Source of the DNA: Sipunculus nudus
Taxonomy: Eukaryota > Annelida > Sipuncula > Golfingiida > Sipunculidae
Direction: 5' to 3'
DNA: 64,000 bases
Assembly (NCBI GenBank): GCA_026874595.1
Contig: CM049309.1
Location: 39,511,079 to 39,575,078, forward strand
Part shown: in pieces, positions 50,747 through 59,933 of the stretch
Layout of the letters: every line of letters starts with the position of its first letter
How positions within the stretch are numbered: position 1 is the first letter of the stretch
Position numbers and translations under genes: made by a program
Notes under the pieces: generated by a model
The model's database searches: none
The model's input: only the letters and a program-made list of their open reading frames with translations
Told to the model about the DNA's origin: nothing

Positions 50747-50930
50747 CTGGGTTACAAGGTCATTACAAGGTTATCACAAACCACAAAAGACATCAGCAGC
50801 AATGTCATGTGATCAAAGTCATATGAGGTCAAAGGTCATCACCAGCAGCAGGATCACCTGGTGACCAAGGTCAATACAGTTCATCATCAACAACAACAAG
50901 TGACCCATGGGTCATGACGCACACCCAACT
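50727..50930. repeat. Degenerate array built from an SLC44A1 3' splice site, left part
   Basis: Units of about 40-47 bp resemble the start of the exon at 50746 plus its acceptor. On the plus strand a unit reads TCACCAGCAGCAG, then an acceptor inverse (ACCTGG), then AAGGTCA. The first unit is the real exon edge; others start near 50792, 50838 and 50883. The array resumes at 63345 beyond the retrotransposon. Confidence 0.7.
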
Positions 50931-50946
50931 GACATGTTGATAATAT

Positions 50947-51178
50947 TGTCGTAGGGAGCAGATTCCCGATATAAACATTTTTCAATAAGTACTTCACATG
51001 ACATACGCCCCTGTCGTCACTCCGCACGACACCCCTGTCACGTGACCCGGACGACCAATCAGAACTCAACCCGGGGCAGTTTCTAAGTTTCTACTGAAGA
51101 GGAAAGATCCACGAAGGACAACCACGAATATAACTTCGCATTCGACAAGGTAAGGACAATTCCTTGTCCCCTGCGACA
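50947..51178 (+). repeat. 5' LTR
   Basis: 232 bp, starting TGTCGTAGGG and ending CCCTGCGACA, so the ends are inverted repeats with TG...CA termini. It contains a TATAAA at about 50976 and a strong splice donor CAAG|GTAAGG at 51149/51150. It matches the 3' LTR at every base I compared. Confidence 0.97.
51150..51155 (+). promoter_or_regulatory. Splice donor in the 5' LTR
   Basis: GACAAG|GTAAGG is a near-ideal 5' splice site. It sits about 30 bp from the end of the LTR, likely in the transcribed leader. It could serve spliced mRNAs for ORF1 and ORF3. Usage is inferred. Confidence 0.55.
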
Positions 51179-51179
51179 T

Positions 51180-51198
51180 TGGCGACGAAGATACTTGG
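51180..51198 (+). other. Primer-binding site
   Basis: TGGCGACGAAGATACTTGG starts 1 bp after the 5' LTR. TGG at this place is the usual complement of a tRNA CCA end. I cannot name the primer tRNA with confidence. Confidence 0.7.
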
Positions 51199-52149
51199 TA
51201 CGGGCAATACTGTATCTGTTGCCACTTCAAGTAGAAGTGCATATTTCTGCCGCCACAAGCGTCAGAACCTGGCCCTTCTTTTTCGGATTGGGCCCCACCA
51301 TATTGCCGTCTCGCAAGAATAAGGCGGGATCGTATGCTCAGTGTTTGAGTGACCCTGAGAGCCCCGTTTAATTATTGTTATTAGTTTTTCATGTATTTTG
51401 GTCCTCGATCGAGTTCAACATCGATCTTCTGTACGTTTTAAAACTATTCCTAGTTCCATTTCCACGTGCGTTCCTGAAACGCGGTTCGTTTTAACTCCTA
51501 GCCGTTGCTGCCACCTCTCGGCAGCCAACCAAACTAAATCTCCAATTCAGATACGTTTCTGAAACGTTGCTTGGTCTCTGATCCTTGCTGCCACCTACCG
51601 GCAATCATTGTAACTAACGGTATTGTCACTATTGCAACTGTTTTATGTTCCATATTAAGACTTTGCATTATTCAAGCCACCTATTTCAATTGTTTTGTAA
51701 GTTTATCATTAATTAGTGTTTCCTGACGTGTTAATTAGCACAGTTCCCTGTTATTTGCAATTAAGCCCACATTTTTTGTCATTGCTGTAGTTTAATGTAC
51801 ATCCCAGTACATTATACATAGTTTTTCTGTGCTTAATGTAAAGTCAAACCTTTCATTAAAAATAAGATCTGTATTTTGCTTATATATGCATAGTCTTTGC
51901 ATATAAATCCTGTATTTTTAACTATACTCATTTTTTTTTAATTGTACACCCTGCTTAGGCACAAAATTACCCATATCAGCTTGTAAACAGTTGCACTTGG
52001 CAAAAATAATTATTCCATTCAGAATAATTATTCTATAAATTTGAGTTTTCAATGAAAACACATTATCTGAGTGTTTTCTATAGTTATACTGAATATTGCA
52101 TTGCATTAATTTTAAGATTATACTAATAGTAACCATACATCCATCCTAT

Positions 52150-52800
52150 TGTTACTCGCATATTCATGTGATATAACTTGAGTAATCTTGCTATCGCTTT
52201 TCGGGTATTTGACTAGTTACTCATATAAGTCTTCAGTAGCCAAGTATAATCACTGAATACTTGACTACTTAATCATATTATGTGCATGTAATCCCTTATG
52301 AGTAACCCCTGAGTATTAGATTTGTAACTCATATATGCATGCTCTACCTTGCGAGTAACCACTAAGTATTTCGGTTGTTGCTCATATATGCATGCAGTCG
52401 CTTATGAGTAGCACCTGCTTGCATGTCACTTATTAATGCATGTTCTAGCTATAAGTATTGAGTAGTATCTAATGAGTACTCATTACCCCTGATTGCTCTT
52501 AACCACTGAGTACTTAATACTCCTGAGTACTCATAACCATTGAGTACTCATAATCACTTATTGCTCTTAACCACTGAGTACTTAATACTCCTGAGTACTC
52601 ATAACCATTGAGTACTCATAATCACTTATTGCTCATAACCACTGAGTACTTGTCAACACTAAGTACTCAGCTCGTTGCTCATATATATAATCGATTGTTT
52701 GTGAGTAACACCTGAGTGCTTTACCTTTTACTCATGTATGCATGTGACAGGTCATACATGAGTATCCACTGAGTACCTGATTTGCTACTCACACTATTTG
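52150..52800 (+). repeat. GAGTA/TACTC-rich repeat in the retrotransposon leader
   Basis: Dozens of TGAGTA or TACTCA words. Several join into the perfect palindrome TGAGTACTCA (for example near 52532 and 52552). Two longer stretches, around CCACTGAGTACTTAATACTC, are near-exact tandem copies (52504 and 52572). Confidence 0.85.
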
Positions 52801-52969
52801 CATTCATTTGTTTTCATATTCGGAAATATTTGGAGTGTAATGTAAATTGATTTTCACATCTTCATTGTTTGATTTGTGTCATAACACTCCTGAGCCTAAC
52901 AGTTACTATAACAACATAGTAATTGTTACATTTTCACAAATTTACCAACCAGATTTCCCTCTTTTTGGG

Positions 52970-52985
52970 CTTTTTTTTTTACCAG
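52970..52985 (+). promoter_or_regulatory. Candidate splice acceptor before gag
   Basis: A run of ten T followed by ACCAG ends at 52985, 14 bp before the ATG at 53000. It is a strong acceptor in context and would join the LTR donor to the gag start. If so, the ATG at 52847 would be intronic. Confidence 0.45.
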
Positions 52986-52999
52986 CTGTTGCTCGCACA

Positions 53000-55063
53000 A
53001 TGCCATTGCATCTCCATACCGCATCAGCCGATGACATTGGTAATATTTTACCTGATACCTGTTCGCCATCGGCTGCTGCAAATATTATTGAACTGCGCCA
53101 ATCCAACCCCCAGTTCGATTTGCATGCATTGGAGCAAGCTTCTGGGCTTGCAGTGTCTGACTGGCAATACTTTCTGGATAAGGGTATTGTGAAAATTGAC
53201 TTACCTACGGCTCCTAGTAGTAGTTCTCCTAGAACTCAACCACCACACTCCAAAACTGACCATAGACAGCTTTCTAGGGATGACCGCTATACCACTTCTC
53301 AGCAACTAGACCATCCCTATGCTGCATTCCCCCCCAACACTAACTCCTGTTCTGACTCTTCGCAGCCCGGTGGTTCTTCCAGGTCTAACCCGCATGCAGA
53401 CATGCTGTCGGTCTATCCAAAGGACAATGTATACCACCAGCCCATACTGGCTTACCCATCTGCCTCTCAATATTGGAGAAGGGGGAGAAATGAGGGTCTG
53501 AGAAGGTACTTGGCCCCCGAGTCAGGGACGGCTCAGCTTTCACTTGATTCGGGTGGTGGTATCTCCTCGGACCCCCATGGTTCTCATCCTCATATGTATA
53601 CATATCAAGTACCGCGCAACAGGTCCCACAACGAGCCTTCGGAATACCATCCCATGGTAAATGTCCCAAAAGACAAGACCAAGAGACCTTCAGGCCATCA
53701 GCAGCACAGCTACGACATGGGATCTGACTCGCAATACTCTACAAGTCATTATCACTATGACAAGCTACGACATCGCTCACCAAGTAGCAGCCCAAGTTCA
53801 AGTCGTGATCGTGCAAGGTCTCGGAGGGAAAACCGGTCGCACGGAACTTACTCTTCGAATAAAAGTACCCGCCATAACCGAAGCGCCAGTTGCAGCAGTG
53901 GTGATGGGAGAAGGCACTACTCGAAACACCGGCAAGACAAAGTTGAGAGGAGACGCCAATATCATCGAAGCAATAGTAGTGATACCTCCGTAGAAAGATC
54001 TAGGCATCACAAGGCCCAAAGCAGGAGCTCTAGTCGAGAAAGTAGAAGGCATACTGGAAAGCATGGAAGAAAAACCAGACACCATCACAGGGATTCATCA
54101 TCGTCAGGCGAAAGCCGTTCACCACCCGTACGTTCACCACCAAGGCGACAAAGAAGGCACTACCAGAGTCCTCGCGCACCAAAATTGCCAACATACAATG
54201 GTGATCAGACGTGGCACTCTTTCATATTTCAATTTGAGCGCCTGGCAGACCGTTACGGATGGTCAAGGTCAAAGCAAGCAGATGCCCTGGTTGATTGTTT
54301 GTCTGGAAAGGCATTAGATTTTGTGAGAGAGATGGAAATCCTGACCGATTACAAGACTCTCCGCAGAGAACTTGACTCTCGATTCGGCACTAAAGAGACA
54401 GCATCCTCAGCAAGGCGCCAGCTACCCTACACCAAACAAAGGGATGATGAGTCCATAGAAGAATTTAGCCAGAGGGTCCACATGCAGGCCTTGGAAGGAT
54501 ATAAAGGTGCAAAAGAGTCTACCATCAACCAGATCGTAGTAGAGCATTTCTTCCGTGGCTGCAAAGACAAAAAAGCGGTGGAGATAGCTATGATGAAGGG
54601 TCCCAAGACAATATACAAAGCAGTAAAATGCGTAAAGGATGCCATCAGTAACAGGAAATCCTTGTACGGGCCCACAGGTTTGTCTTCACGGAAAGTAAGT
54701 TTTGTCGATACCTATGAGAACTGTTCAGGGGAAACGAATGGCTTCCAAGTTGTTCGTGCTGCTAGTTTCAATAGGTCAGAGAATCTGAGGCCAAACCAGA
54801 ATTCTGTCACAGTACAACAATCAAACGCGCACACTATGAGGGAATTTAGCAACCGTTTGGACAGCATGGAATCAATGTTGCGATCACTCATGCGTGCACA
54901 GTCTCCTCGCCCATCGCGTAGTAGGTCTCCTTCACCACAGCCACCTAATCGCCTAGCAACCCTTGAATGTTACCACTGTCACGAAAAAGGACATCTAAAG
55001 AAGGATTGTCCGAAGCTCAGGGTTGCTCCTCGCGAACAAAGTCCGTCAGATTTAAAAGAGTAG
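53000..55063 (+). CDS. gag: Retrotransposon Gag with HhH-like N-terminus, RS-rich region and zinc knuckle
   Basis: 687 aa from the ATG at 53000 (an in-frame ATG at 52847 would give 738). I prefer 53000 because the conserved-looking N-terminus starts there and a strong acceptor precedes it. Residues about 4-62 (HTASADDIGNILP, ANIIELR, FDLHALEQASGL) resemble ComEA-type helix-hairpin-helix domains. Residues about 255-390 are very rich in Ser-Arg pairs and His. About 394-557 is a capsid-like retrotransposon Gag region (WHSFIFQFERLADRYGW). A CCHC knuckle, CYHCHEKGHLKKDC, lies at 657-670, after a second RS patch. Gag should form the particle and bind RNA. Its last codons contain the -1 frameshift site. 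Confidence 0.93.
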   Translation: MPLHLHTASADDIGNILPDTCSPSAAANIIELRQSNPQFDLHALEQASGLAVSDWQYFLDKGIVKIDLPTAPSSSSPRTQPPHSKTDHRQLSRDDRYTTSQQLDHPYAAFPPNTNSCSDSSQPGGSSRSNPHADMLSVYPKDNVYHQPILAYPSASQYWRRGRNEGLRRYLAPESGTAQLSLDSGGGISSDPHGSHPHMYTYQVPRNRSHNEPSEYHPMVNVPKDKTKRPSGHQQHSYDMGSDSQYSTSHYHYDKLRHRSPSSSPSSSRDRARSRRENRSHGTYSSNKSTRHNRSASCSSGDGRRHYSKHRQDKVERRRQYHRSNSSDTSVERSRHHKAQSRSSSRESRRHTGKHGRKTRHHHRDSSSSGESRSPPVRSPPRRQRRHYQSPRAPKLPTYNGDQTWHSFIFQFERLADRYGWSRSKQADALVDCLSGKALDFVREMEILTDYKTLRRELDSRFGTKETASSARRQLPYTKQRDDESIEEFSQRVHMQALEGYKGAKESTINQIVVEHFFRGCKDKKAVEIAMMKGPKTIYKAVKCVKDAISNRKSLYGPTGLSSRKVSFVDTYENCSGETNGFQVVRAASFNRSENLRPNQNSVTVQQSNAHTMREFSNRLDSMESMLRSLMRAQSPRPSRSRSPSPQPPNRLATLECYHCHEKGHLKKDCPKLRVAPREQSPSDLKE

Positions 55064-55097
55064 GGGTGGTGCCTGGAGGCCAGGGCTCCACCCACTT
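55051..55097 (+). promoter_or_regulatory. Programmed -1 frameshift site, gag to pol
   Basis: The heptamer T TTA AAA at 55051-55057 lies in the exact gag phase, one codon before the gag stop at 55061. A -1 slip enters the pol frame. Downstream GGGTGG (55063-55068) can pair with CCACCC, or alternatively TGGAG with CTCCA around a GCCAGGG loop. This is the usual slip-plus-structure arrangement. Activity is inferred. Confidence 0.85.
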
Positions 55098-58000
55098 GAA
55101 AGCTGGCCAAGAAAATATCAAAATAGTTTCTCCAGGCAACAAAGAGGTTCTTGTAACACACACAGGACGCGATCGAAATGAGCAGGCCAAACATACTGAT
55201 CTGGAATCAACATCAGATCGTGAAACCCTCCCGGAGATTCTAGTAAGGAAATCTCAAGGACTTAGTTTAATCGTCCCTGTGGCTGTAAATGGAATCTCCA
55301 CTCCAGCTGTTGTTGATAGTGCGGCACAAGTGACTATAATAAGTGAGAGTCTGGCGAAGACATTGCCCCATAAGATCCAAGAGATTCATAAAGTCACACT
55401 AAAGGGGATAGGTTCCAGTATCCCGGCTTCAAAGGTCAAAGGAATAAAAATCAAAGTTGGTAAAAATGAGTACGACACAGAAGTTTACGTGGCAGATGTC
55501 ACCGACCCAGTGCTCCTTGGCCTTGATTTTCTGTCAGGGAATAAATGCATCGTGGATCTTGCGAGGAATGTCATTTCCATGCCTGGCGAAACCATTACGG
55601 CATCTTTGCAGAGAAATGGAGGAGGTGATGACTATTCTGTGTTCAAAGTAGTGACGAAGCAACGTACAGTGGTGCCACCTCATTCTATCTCCCTTGTCCC
55701 TGTGGAGGTAACACAAGGAAATCCAGAGGTTCAAGAATATGTCGTTCAGCCAAGGGAGGACTGCGAATCGCTTCTTATTTCATGTACACTCATGCAGACA
55801 CAGGGATATGTTCGAGTCATCAATGATAAAGCCCACCATGTAACGCTTAGGTGTAATTATCATGTTGGAGGAGCCACAGAAGCTACTGAGGTAATCAACC
55901 CTGAATTAAATTGCAACCCATCTGTTAGATGTGCAACTGCCATGTCGGGAACGGAGACTGTTGCTGGAGTTGACACAGAGTCGGCTAAGCTTAGTTCTGT
56001 GTCTAGTAGTTCTGAAGTTCCTATGGGTGGAGTGAATTCTATTGGCGAAGGTGATGGGTCGGCAGAGCTCGCCCGCATTCGGAACCAATCAGAAGAAGCA
56101 AAGCCCCAGCTAGACCTATTAAAGGAAATGCCTGAGCACCTACGCGACCTCTTTCAAGACACAAAGAAATCTGTATCAGAAGAACAAGCAGCTCTGATCG
56201 GCAATATGCTAGTAGAATATCAGAACATATTTGCAACGCATGATTTAGACTTGGGTTGTCTGAGCACCATTAGACATCATATCAATACCAAGGATGCCCC
56301 TCCGGTACAACAACGTATGCGTCGTACACCTCTAGGCTTTGAAGAGGAAGAGAGAAGACATCTGGATAAAATGTTGGCTGCAGGTGTGATCAAACCTTCC
56401 GAATCAGAATGGGCCTCTGCACCAGTACTTGTGCGCAAGAAAGATGGTGGGGTCCGTTGGTGTGTGGATTTTCGTGCCTTGAATGATGTCACGGTCAAAG
56501 ATCAGTATCCTCTTCCCCTAATAGAGGATTGCCTCGACACCCTTGCTGGCACGCGCTACTTCAGCACTCTCGACCTAGCTTCTGGTTATTACCAGATTGA
56601 GTTGGACCAAGAATCACGAAAGAAGACGGCGTTTATAACGAAGTATGGCCTCTTTGAGCATACTCGAATGGGGTTTGGACTTTGCAATGCCCCAGGGACA
56701 TTTCAACGCGCAATGAATCTCGTGCTTCGTGGCCTCACCTGGACCGAAGTCCTGGTTTACCTCGACGATGTGATTGTTCTCGGCTCAAGCTTCGAACAAC
56801 ACATGACTACCCTGCAAAATGTATTTGATCGCCTACGAGCACATAATCTGAAGCTGAAACCCAAAAAGTGCTCGTTACTGAAATCAGAGGTTGAATTCCT
56901 TGGGCGGCGCGTGAGCAAAGAAGGCATGTCAGTAACTCCAGGAAAGGAAGATGCCATCAGGAATTGGCCCGTTCCCACAGGTAGGAAAGAACTTGAATGT
57001 TTCCTCGGTTATGCTAATTACCATCGTGTGCATGTGAAAGGGTATGCAGGAATCTCAGCCTGCCTGTACCAGCTGGTCAAACCAAAAGTTGCTTTCAGCT
57101 GGTTGGAGGAACATGAAGAAGCCTTCACGCACCTGAAAGAGGTTTTGAGCTCAGCCCCGTGCCTGGCCTTCCCTCTACCACAAGGAATGTTTCTGCTTGA
57201 CTGTGATGCATCTGACACAGCAATAGGAGCTGAACTCTCTCAAGTACAGCAAGGGCAAGAGAGGACAATAGCGTATGCCAGTCATGTTCTCACACCGTTA
57301 CAGAGGAGATATTGTACAACCAGGAAGGAGCTTTTGGCCGTAGTCAAATTCTGTCGTCACTTCCGTCATTATCTCCTGGGCAGAAGATTTACAGTCAGGT
57401 CAGATCACAACAGTTTGGCCTGGCTCACAAGATTTCGCCACATAAAAGGTCAGTTAGCAAGGTGGCTTGAAGAACTTGCCCAGTATGACTTTTCGATCCT
57501 TCATAGACAAGGGTCGAAACATAGTAACGCTGATGGACTATCGAGGATCACAGACTCGCTGATGCCTTGTGATTGTTATCTGGCCGGCACAGATGTTACT
57601 TCTCTACCATGCAAGGGTTGCAACTATTGTCAAAGAGCTCATGATCAATGGTCCCGGTTTGAAGAAGATGTTGATGATGTGGTACCTTTGGCAGTAAAGA
57701 AACTGGATTTGTGCACAGGGGAAGAGCCTGTACAACGCAGGGCGGCTGAGCTTTCCTCATGTACAGAATCCTCAAATGTGCCAATTCCAGAATTCAAGCT
57801 ACAGCCGGCTGAGCTTGCTGTAGCTGATAACGGTACCAGTAGTGTTTCGGATTTGCAAGAAATTCCAGATGATCCCATTGGAGACCCTGATGAAACAGAC
57901 CAAATGCATGAGGCATCACTTTCAAACTGGCTCCCTTCTTATACCTCAGAGGAGCTAAGGAAGTTTCAGAAGGAGGACCCAGACCTGACTCCAATATTCG

Positions 58001-59832
58001 ATTGGCTGGAAGAAGGCGATCCAACTCCAGAAGAATTGTTCATCTGTAGCCCAGCTACAAAACATTTCTGGATAAGCAAGACCCAGCTTAGACAAAGAGA
58101 TGGCGTCCTCTTCTATTTGTGGGAGGGGAGACCAGAACGGGAACTATGTCTCATCGTACCAGAGTCCCTCAGAGAAGAAGTTCTTCACTTCTGTCACGAT
58201 GCACGCACTGCAGGCCATTTGGGGAGAGACAAGACTCTTGGTCGCTTGAAAAGGTCTTTTCTATGGTTCAACATGGGAAGAGATTGTGCTTTGCATGTAA
58301 TGTCCTGTGGCGTTTGCAACCGCAATAAGAAGCCATCGGTAAAACCCAAAGCAGGATTACAGGTATACCACCCTGGTTACCCAATGGAACGAGTACACAT
58401 TGATGTGTTGGGCCCATTCACTGCAAGTGAGGACGGAAACAAGTACATTTTGATGATGTGTGACCAGTTTTCAAAATGGCTCGAATGCGCAGCAATTCCT
58501 GAACAGACTGCAGAACTGGTAGCACAAAAGTTCCTGCTCCACTTCGTAGTAACCTTTGGGTGTCCCTTGGAGGTGTTTACGGACCAAGGAAGAAATTTTG
58601 AATCTAACTTATTCTCAGCCTTCTGCTCATCACTTGGAATCGCAAAGAAACGCACCACGCCGTATCACCCTGCTTCCAACGGCCAGGTCGAGAGGCAAAA
58701 TCGCAATGTTCTTCAAATCATAAGGTGCCTCATCGAAGGGAACACCAGGGCTTGGGATAAAGATCTTCCATTGGTGGTTATGGCACTACATGCGATGGTG
58801 AACCGTTCTACAGGCTTTACGGCCAATCAAATTATGCTTGGCCGAGAGGTTCTACAACCCGTAGACATTATCATGGGGACTGCAAAGGAAAATGTTACAG
58901 CTCAGAACCCGGAGCGCTGGATTGCAGATCTCGCAAAGAGAATGACATGGATTCACCAAGAGGTGCGCCAACGTTTGAAGGCAACACTCTTACACCAAAA
59001 GAGAACCTACGATCGCAACTTGAAGGAGGCCAAGTATAACCCAGGTGACCTAGTATACGTACTGGAAAAGTCGACAAAGAAAGGCCTCAGCCCCAAGTTG
59101 CAACCCGTCTGGAGAGGGCCCTACTTGGTGATTTCGAGTAAGCCACCCATATATCGGATCCAGACAAGAAAGTCGCAACAGACACTCCATCATAATAACA
59201 TGAAAGCATGTAGAGACCGGGAGATCCCCCTATGGTTGCGACGGATTAGAAACAAATTCTGGAAGGGAGACCTTGAAAATACTGCAGAATTAGGGGAGCA
59301 AGGTGAACTGGGAGATGATGAAATGGTAAAGAGCGATGCCTCTACTAGACCTCTGGACAAGGTTAGGTGTGACAATACAGACATCAGGGCACAGACATGG
59401 GATGAGGGGGTAAAGCGCGACGCAACTGATGAATCCAAAGACAGTACCCCTGGTGTGCCTCTGGCCGGCATGGCTCTGCCAGATGCACGTCAACATAAAG
59501 TAAAGCGCGATGACCCTGACAAATCCAAAGACAGTAACTCTGATGTGCCTCTGGCCGGCATGGCTCTGCCAGACTCGCATCAACACAAAGTAAAGTCCAG
59601 AGACCCCAATGAATCCGTGGACAGCATCTCTGATGTGCCTCTGGCCGGCATGACTCTGCCAGACTCACATAGGGTTGCATCTGATGAAGAAAAAGCTGGC
59701 GCAACTAACAGTGTCCATCCTGATCAACAGAGGTGTATCCCCATAATCAGCGATTCTGAGGATACGACCCAGACAACATCCAGAGGAAGGAAGGTGCGTC
59801 GCCCTTCCCACCTCAGAGATTTTGTTAGATAA
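55057..59832 (+). CDS. pol: Retrotransposon Pol: protease, reverse transcriptase, RNase H, integrase
   Basis: About 1591 codons entered by -1 frameshift; the frame is open from upstream of the gag stop. The protease has VVDSAAQVTII near 55315 (DSA in place of the usual DTG/DSG) and a later LLGLDFL. The RT has WCVDFRALNDVT, LDLASGYYQI and the catalytic YLDD at 56758-56769. RNase H opens with LLDCDASDTAIGAELS near 57190. Integrase has the HHCC finger (about 58186-58330), catalytic D, D, E near 58402, 58581 and 58690, and a GPY/F-type module near 59116. It copies the RNA and inserts the DNA. The C-terminus has three 30-residue repeats. Confidence 0.97.
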   Translation, partial: RVGVVPGGQGSTHLKAGQENIKIVSPGNKEVLVTHTGRDRNEQAKHTDLESTSDRETLPEILVRKSQGLSLIVPVAVNGISTPAVVDSAAQVTIISESLAKTLPHKIQEIHKVTLKGIGSSIPASKVKGIKIKVGKNEYDTEVYVADVTDPVLLGLDFLSGNKCIVDLARNVISMPGETITASLQRNGGGDDYSVFKVVTKQRTVVPPHSISLVPVEVTQGNPEVQEYVVQPREDCESLLISCTLMQTQGYVRVINDKAHHVTLRCNYHVGGATEATEVINPELNCNPSVRCATAMSGTETVAGVDTESAKLSSVSSSSEVPMGGVNSIGEGDGSAELARIRNQSEEAKPQLDLLKEMPEHLRDLFQDTKKSVSEEQAALIGNMLVEYQNIFATHDLDLGCLSTIRHHINTKDAPPVQQRMRRTPLGFEEEERRHLDKMLAAGVIKPSESEWASAPVLVRKKDGGVRWCVDFRALNDVTVKDQYPLPLIEDCLDTLAGTRYFSTLDLASGYYQIELDQESRKKTAFITKYGLFEHTRMGFGLCNAPGTFQRAMNLVLRGLTWTEVLVYLDDVIVLGSSFEQHMTTLQNVFDRLRAHNLKLKPKKCSLLKSEVEFLGRRVSKEGMSVTPGKEDAIRNWPVPTGRKELECFLGYANYHRVHVKGYAGISACLYQLVKPKVAFSWLEEHEEAFTHLKEVLSSAPCLAFPLPQGMFLLDCDASDTAIGAELSQVQQGQERTIAYASHVLTPLQRRYCTTRKELLAVVKFCRHFRHYLLGRRFTVRSDHNSLAWLTRFRHIKGQLARWLEELAQYDFSILHRQGSKHSNADGLSRITDSLMPCDCYLAGTDVTSLPCKGCNYCQRAHDQWSRFEEDVDDVVPLAVKKLDLCTGEEPVQRRAAELSSCTESSNVPIPEFKLQPAELAVADNGTSSVSDLQEIPDDPIGDPDETDQMHEASLSNWLPSYTSEELRKFQKEDPDLTPIFDWLEEGDPTPEELFICSPATKHFWISKTQLRQRDGVLFYLWEGRPERELCLIVPESLREEVLHFCHDARTAGHLGRDKTLGRLKRSFLWFNMGRDCALHVMSCGVCNRNKKPSVKPKAGLQVYHPGYPMERVHIDVLGPFTASEDGNKYILMMCDQFSKWLECAAIPEQTAELVAQKFLLHFVVTFGCPLEVFTDQGRNFESNLFSAFCSSLGIAKKRTTPYHPASNGQVERQNRNVLQIIRCLIEGNTRAWDKDLPLVVMALHAMVNRSTGFTANQIMLGREVLQPVDIIMGTAKENVTAQNPERWIADLAKRMTWIHQEVRQRLKATLLHQKRTYDRNLKEAKYNPGDLVYVLEKSTKKGLSPKLQPVWRGPYLVISSKPPIYRIQTRKSQQTLHHNNMKACRDREIPLWLRRIRNKFWKGDLENTAELGEQGELGDDEMVKSDASTRPLDKVRCDNTDIRAQTWDEGVKRDATDESKDSTPGVPLAGMALPDARQHKVKRDDPDKSKDSNSDVPLAGMALPDSHQHKVKSRDPNESVDSISDVPLAGMTLPDSHRVASDEEKAGATNSVHPDQQRCIPIISDSEDTTQTTSRGRKVRRPSHLRDFVR
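59406..59685 (+). repeat. 90-bp in-frame tandem repeat at the Pol C-terminus
   Basis: Three units of 30 codons, each with VPLAGM(A/T)LPD and a following KVK(R/S). The shared VPLAGM codons begin at 59455, 59545 and 59635. They lie after the integrase core; no function is known to me. Confidence 0.9.
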
Positions 59833-59904
59833 GGTGTTTAGGCTAACAGCATGATAGTATAAGGCTGTTCTCATTAGTTAAGTACATCAATTTAAAGTTT
59901 TTTA

Positions 59905-59920
59905 GAGTTCCTATTTGCAG
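59905..59920 (+). promoter_or_regulatory. Candidate splice acceptor before ORF3
   Basis: AGTTCCTATTTGCAG ends at 59920, 13 bp before the ORF3 ATG at 59934. It is pyrimidine-rich with CAG. Splicing from the LTR donor would give an env-like subgenomic mRNA. Confidence 0.5.
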
Positions 59921-59933
59921 ATTTGTTATTAAT

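Larger units (their letters stand above)
51199..52985 (+). other. Long untranslated leader of the retrotransposon
   Basis: About 1.8 kb with no long ORF. Its first part includes two similar ~90-bp phrases (CTGCCACCT..CGGCA near 51508 and 51588). From about 52150 it becomes a GAGTA-rich repeat. It ends in a T-rich tract and CAG at 52985. It may hold the packaging signal and may be removed as an intron. Confidence 0.6.

Noticed and set aside
54967-55056. ATG at 54967 as the true pol start
   Set aside because: It lies inside gag, and the exact slippery heptamer at 55051 explains pol expression better.
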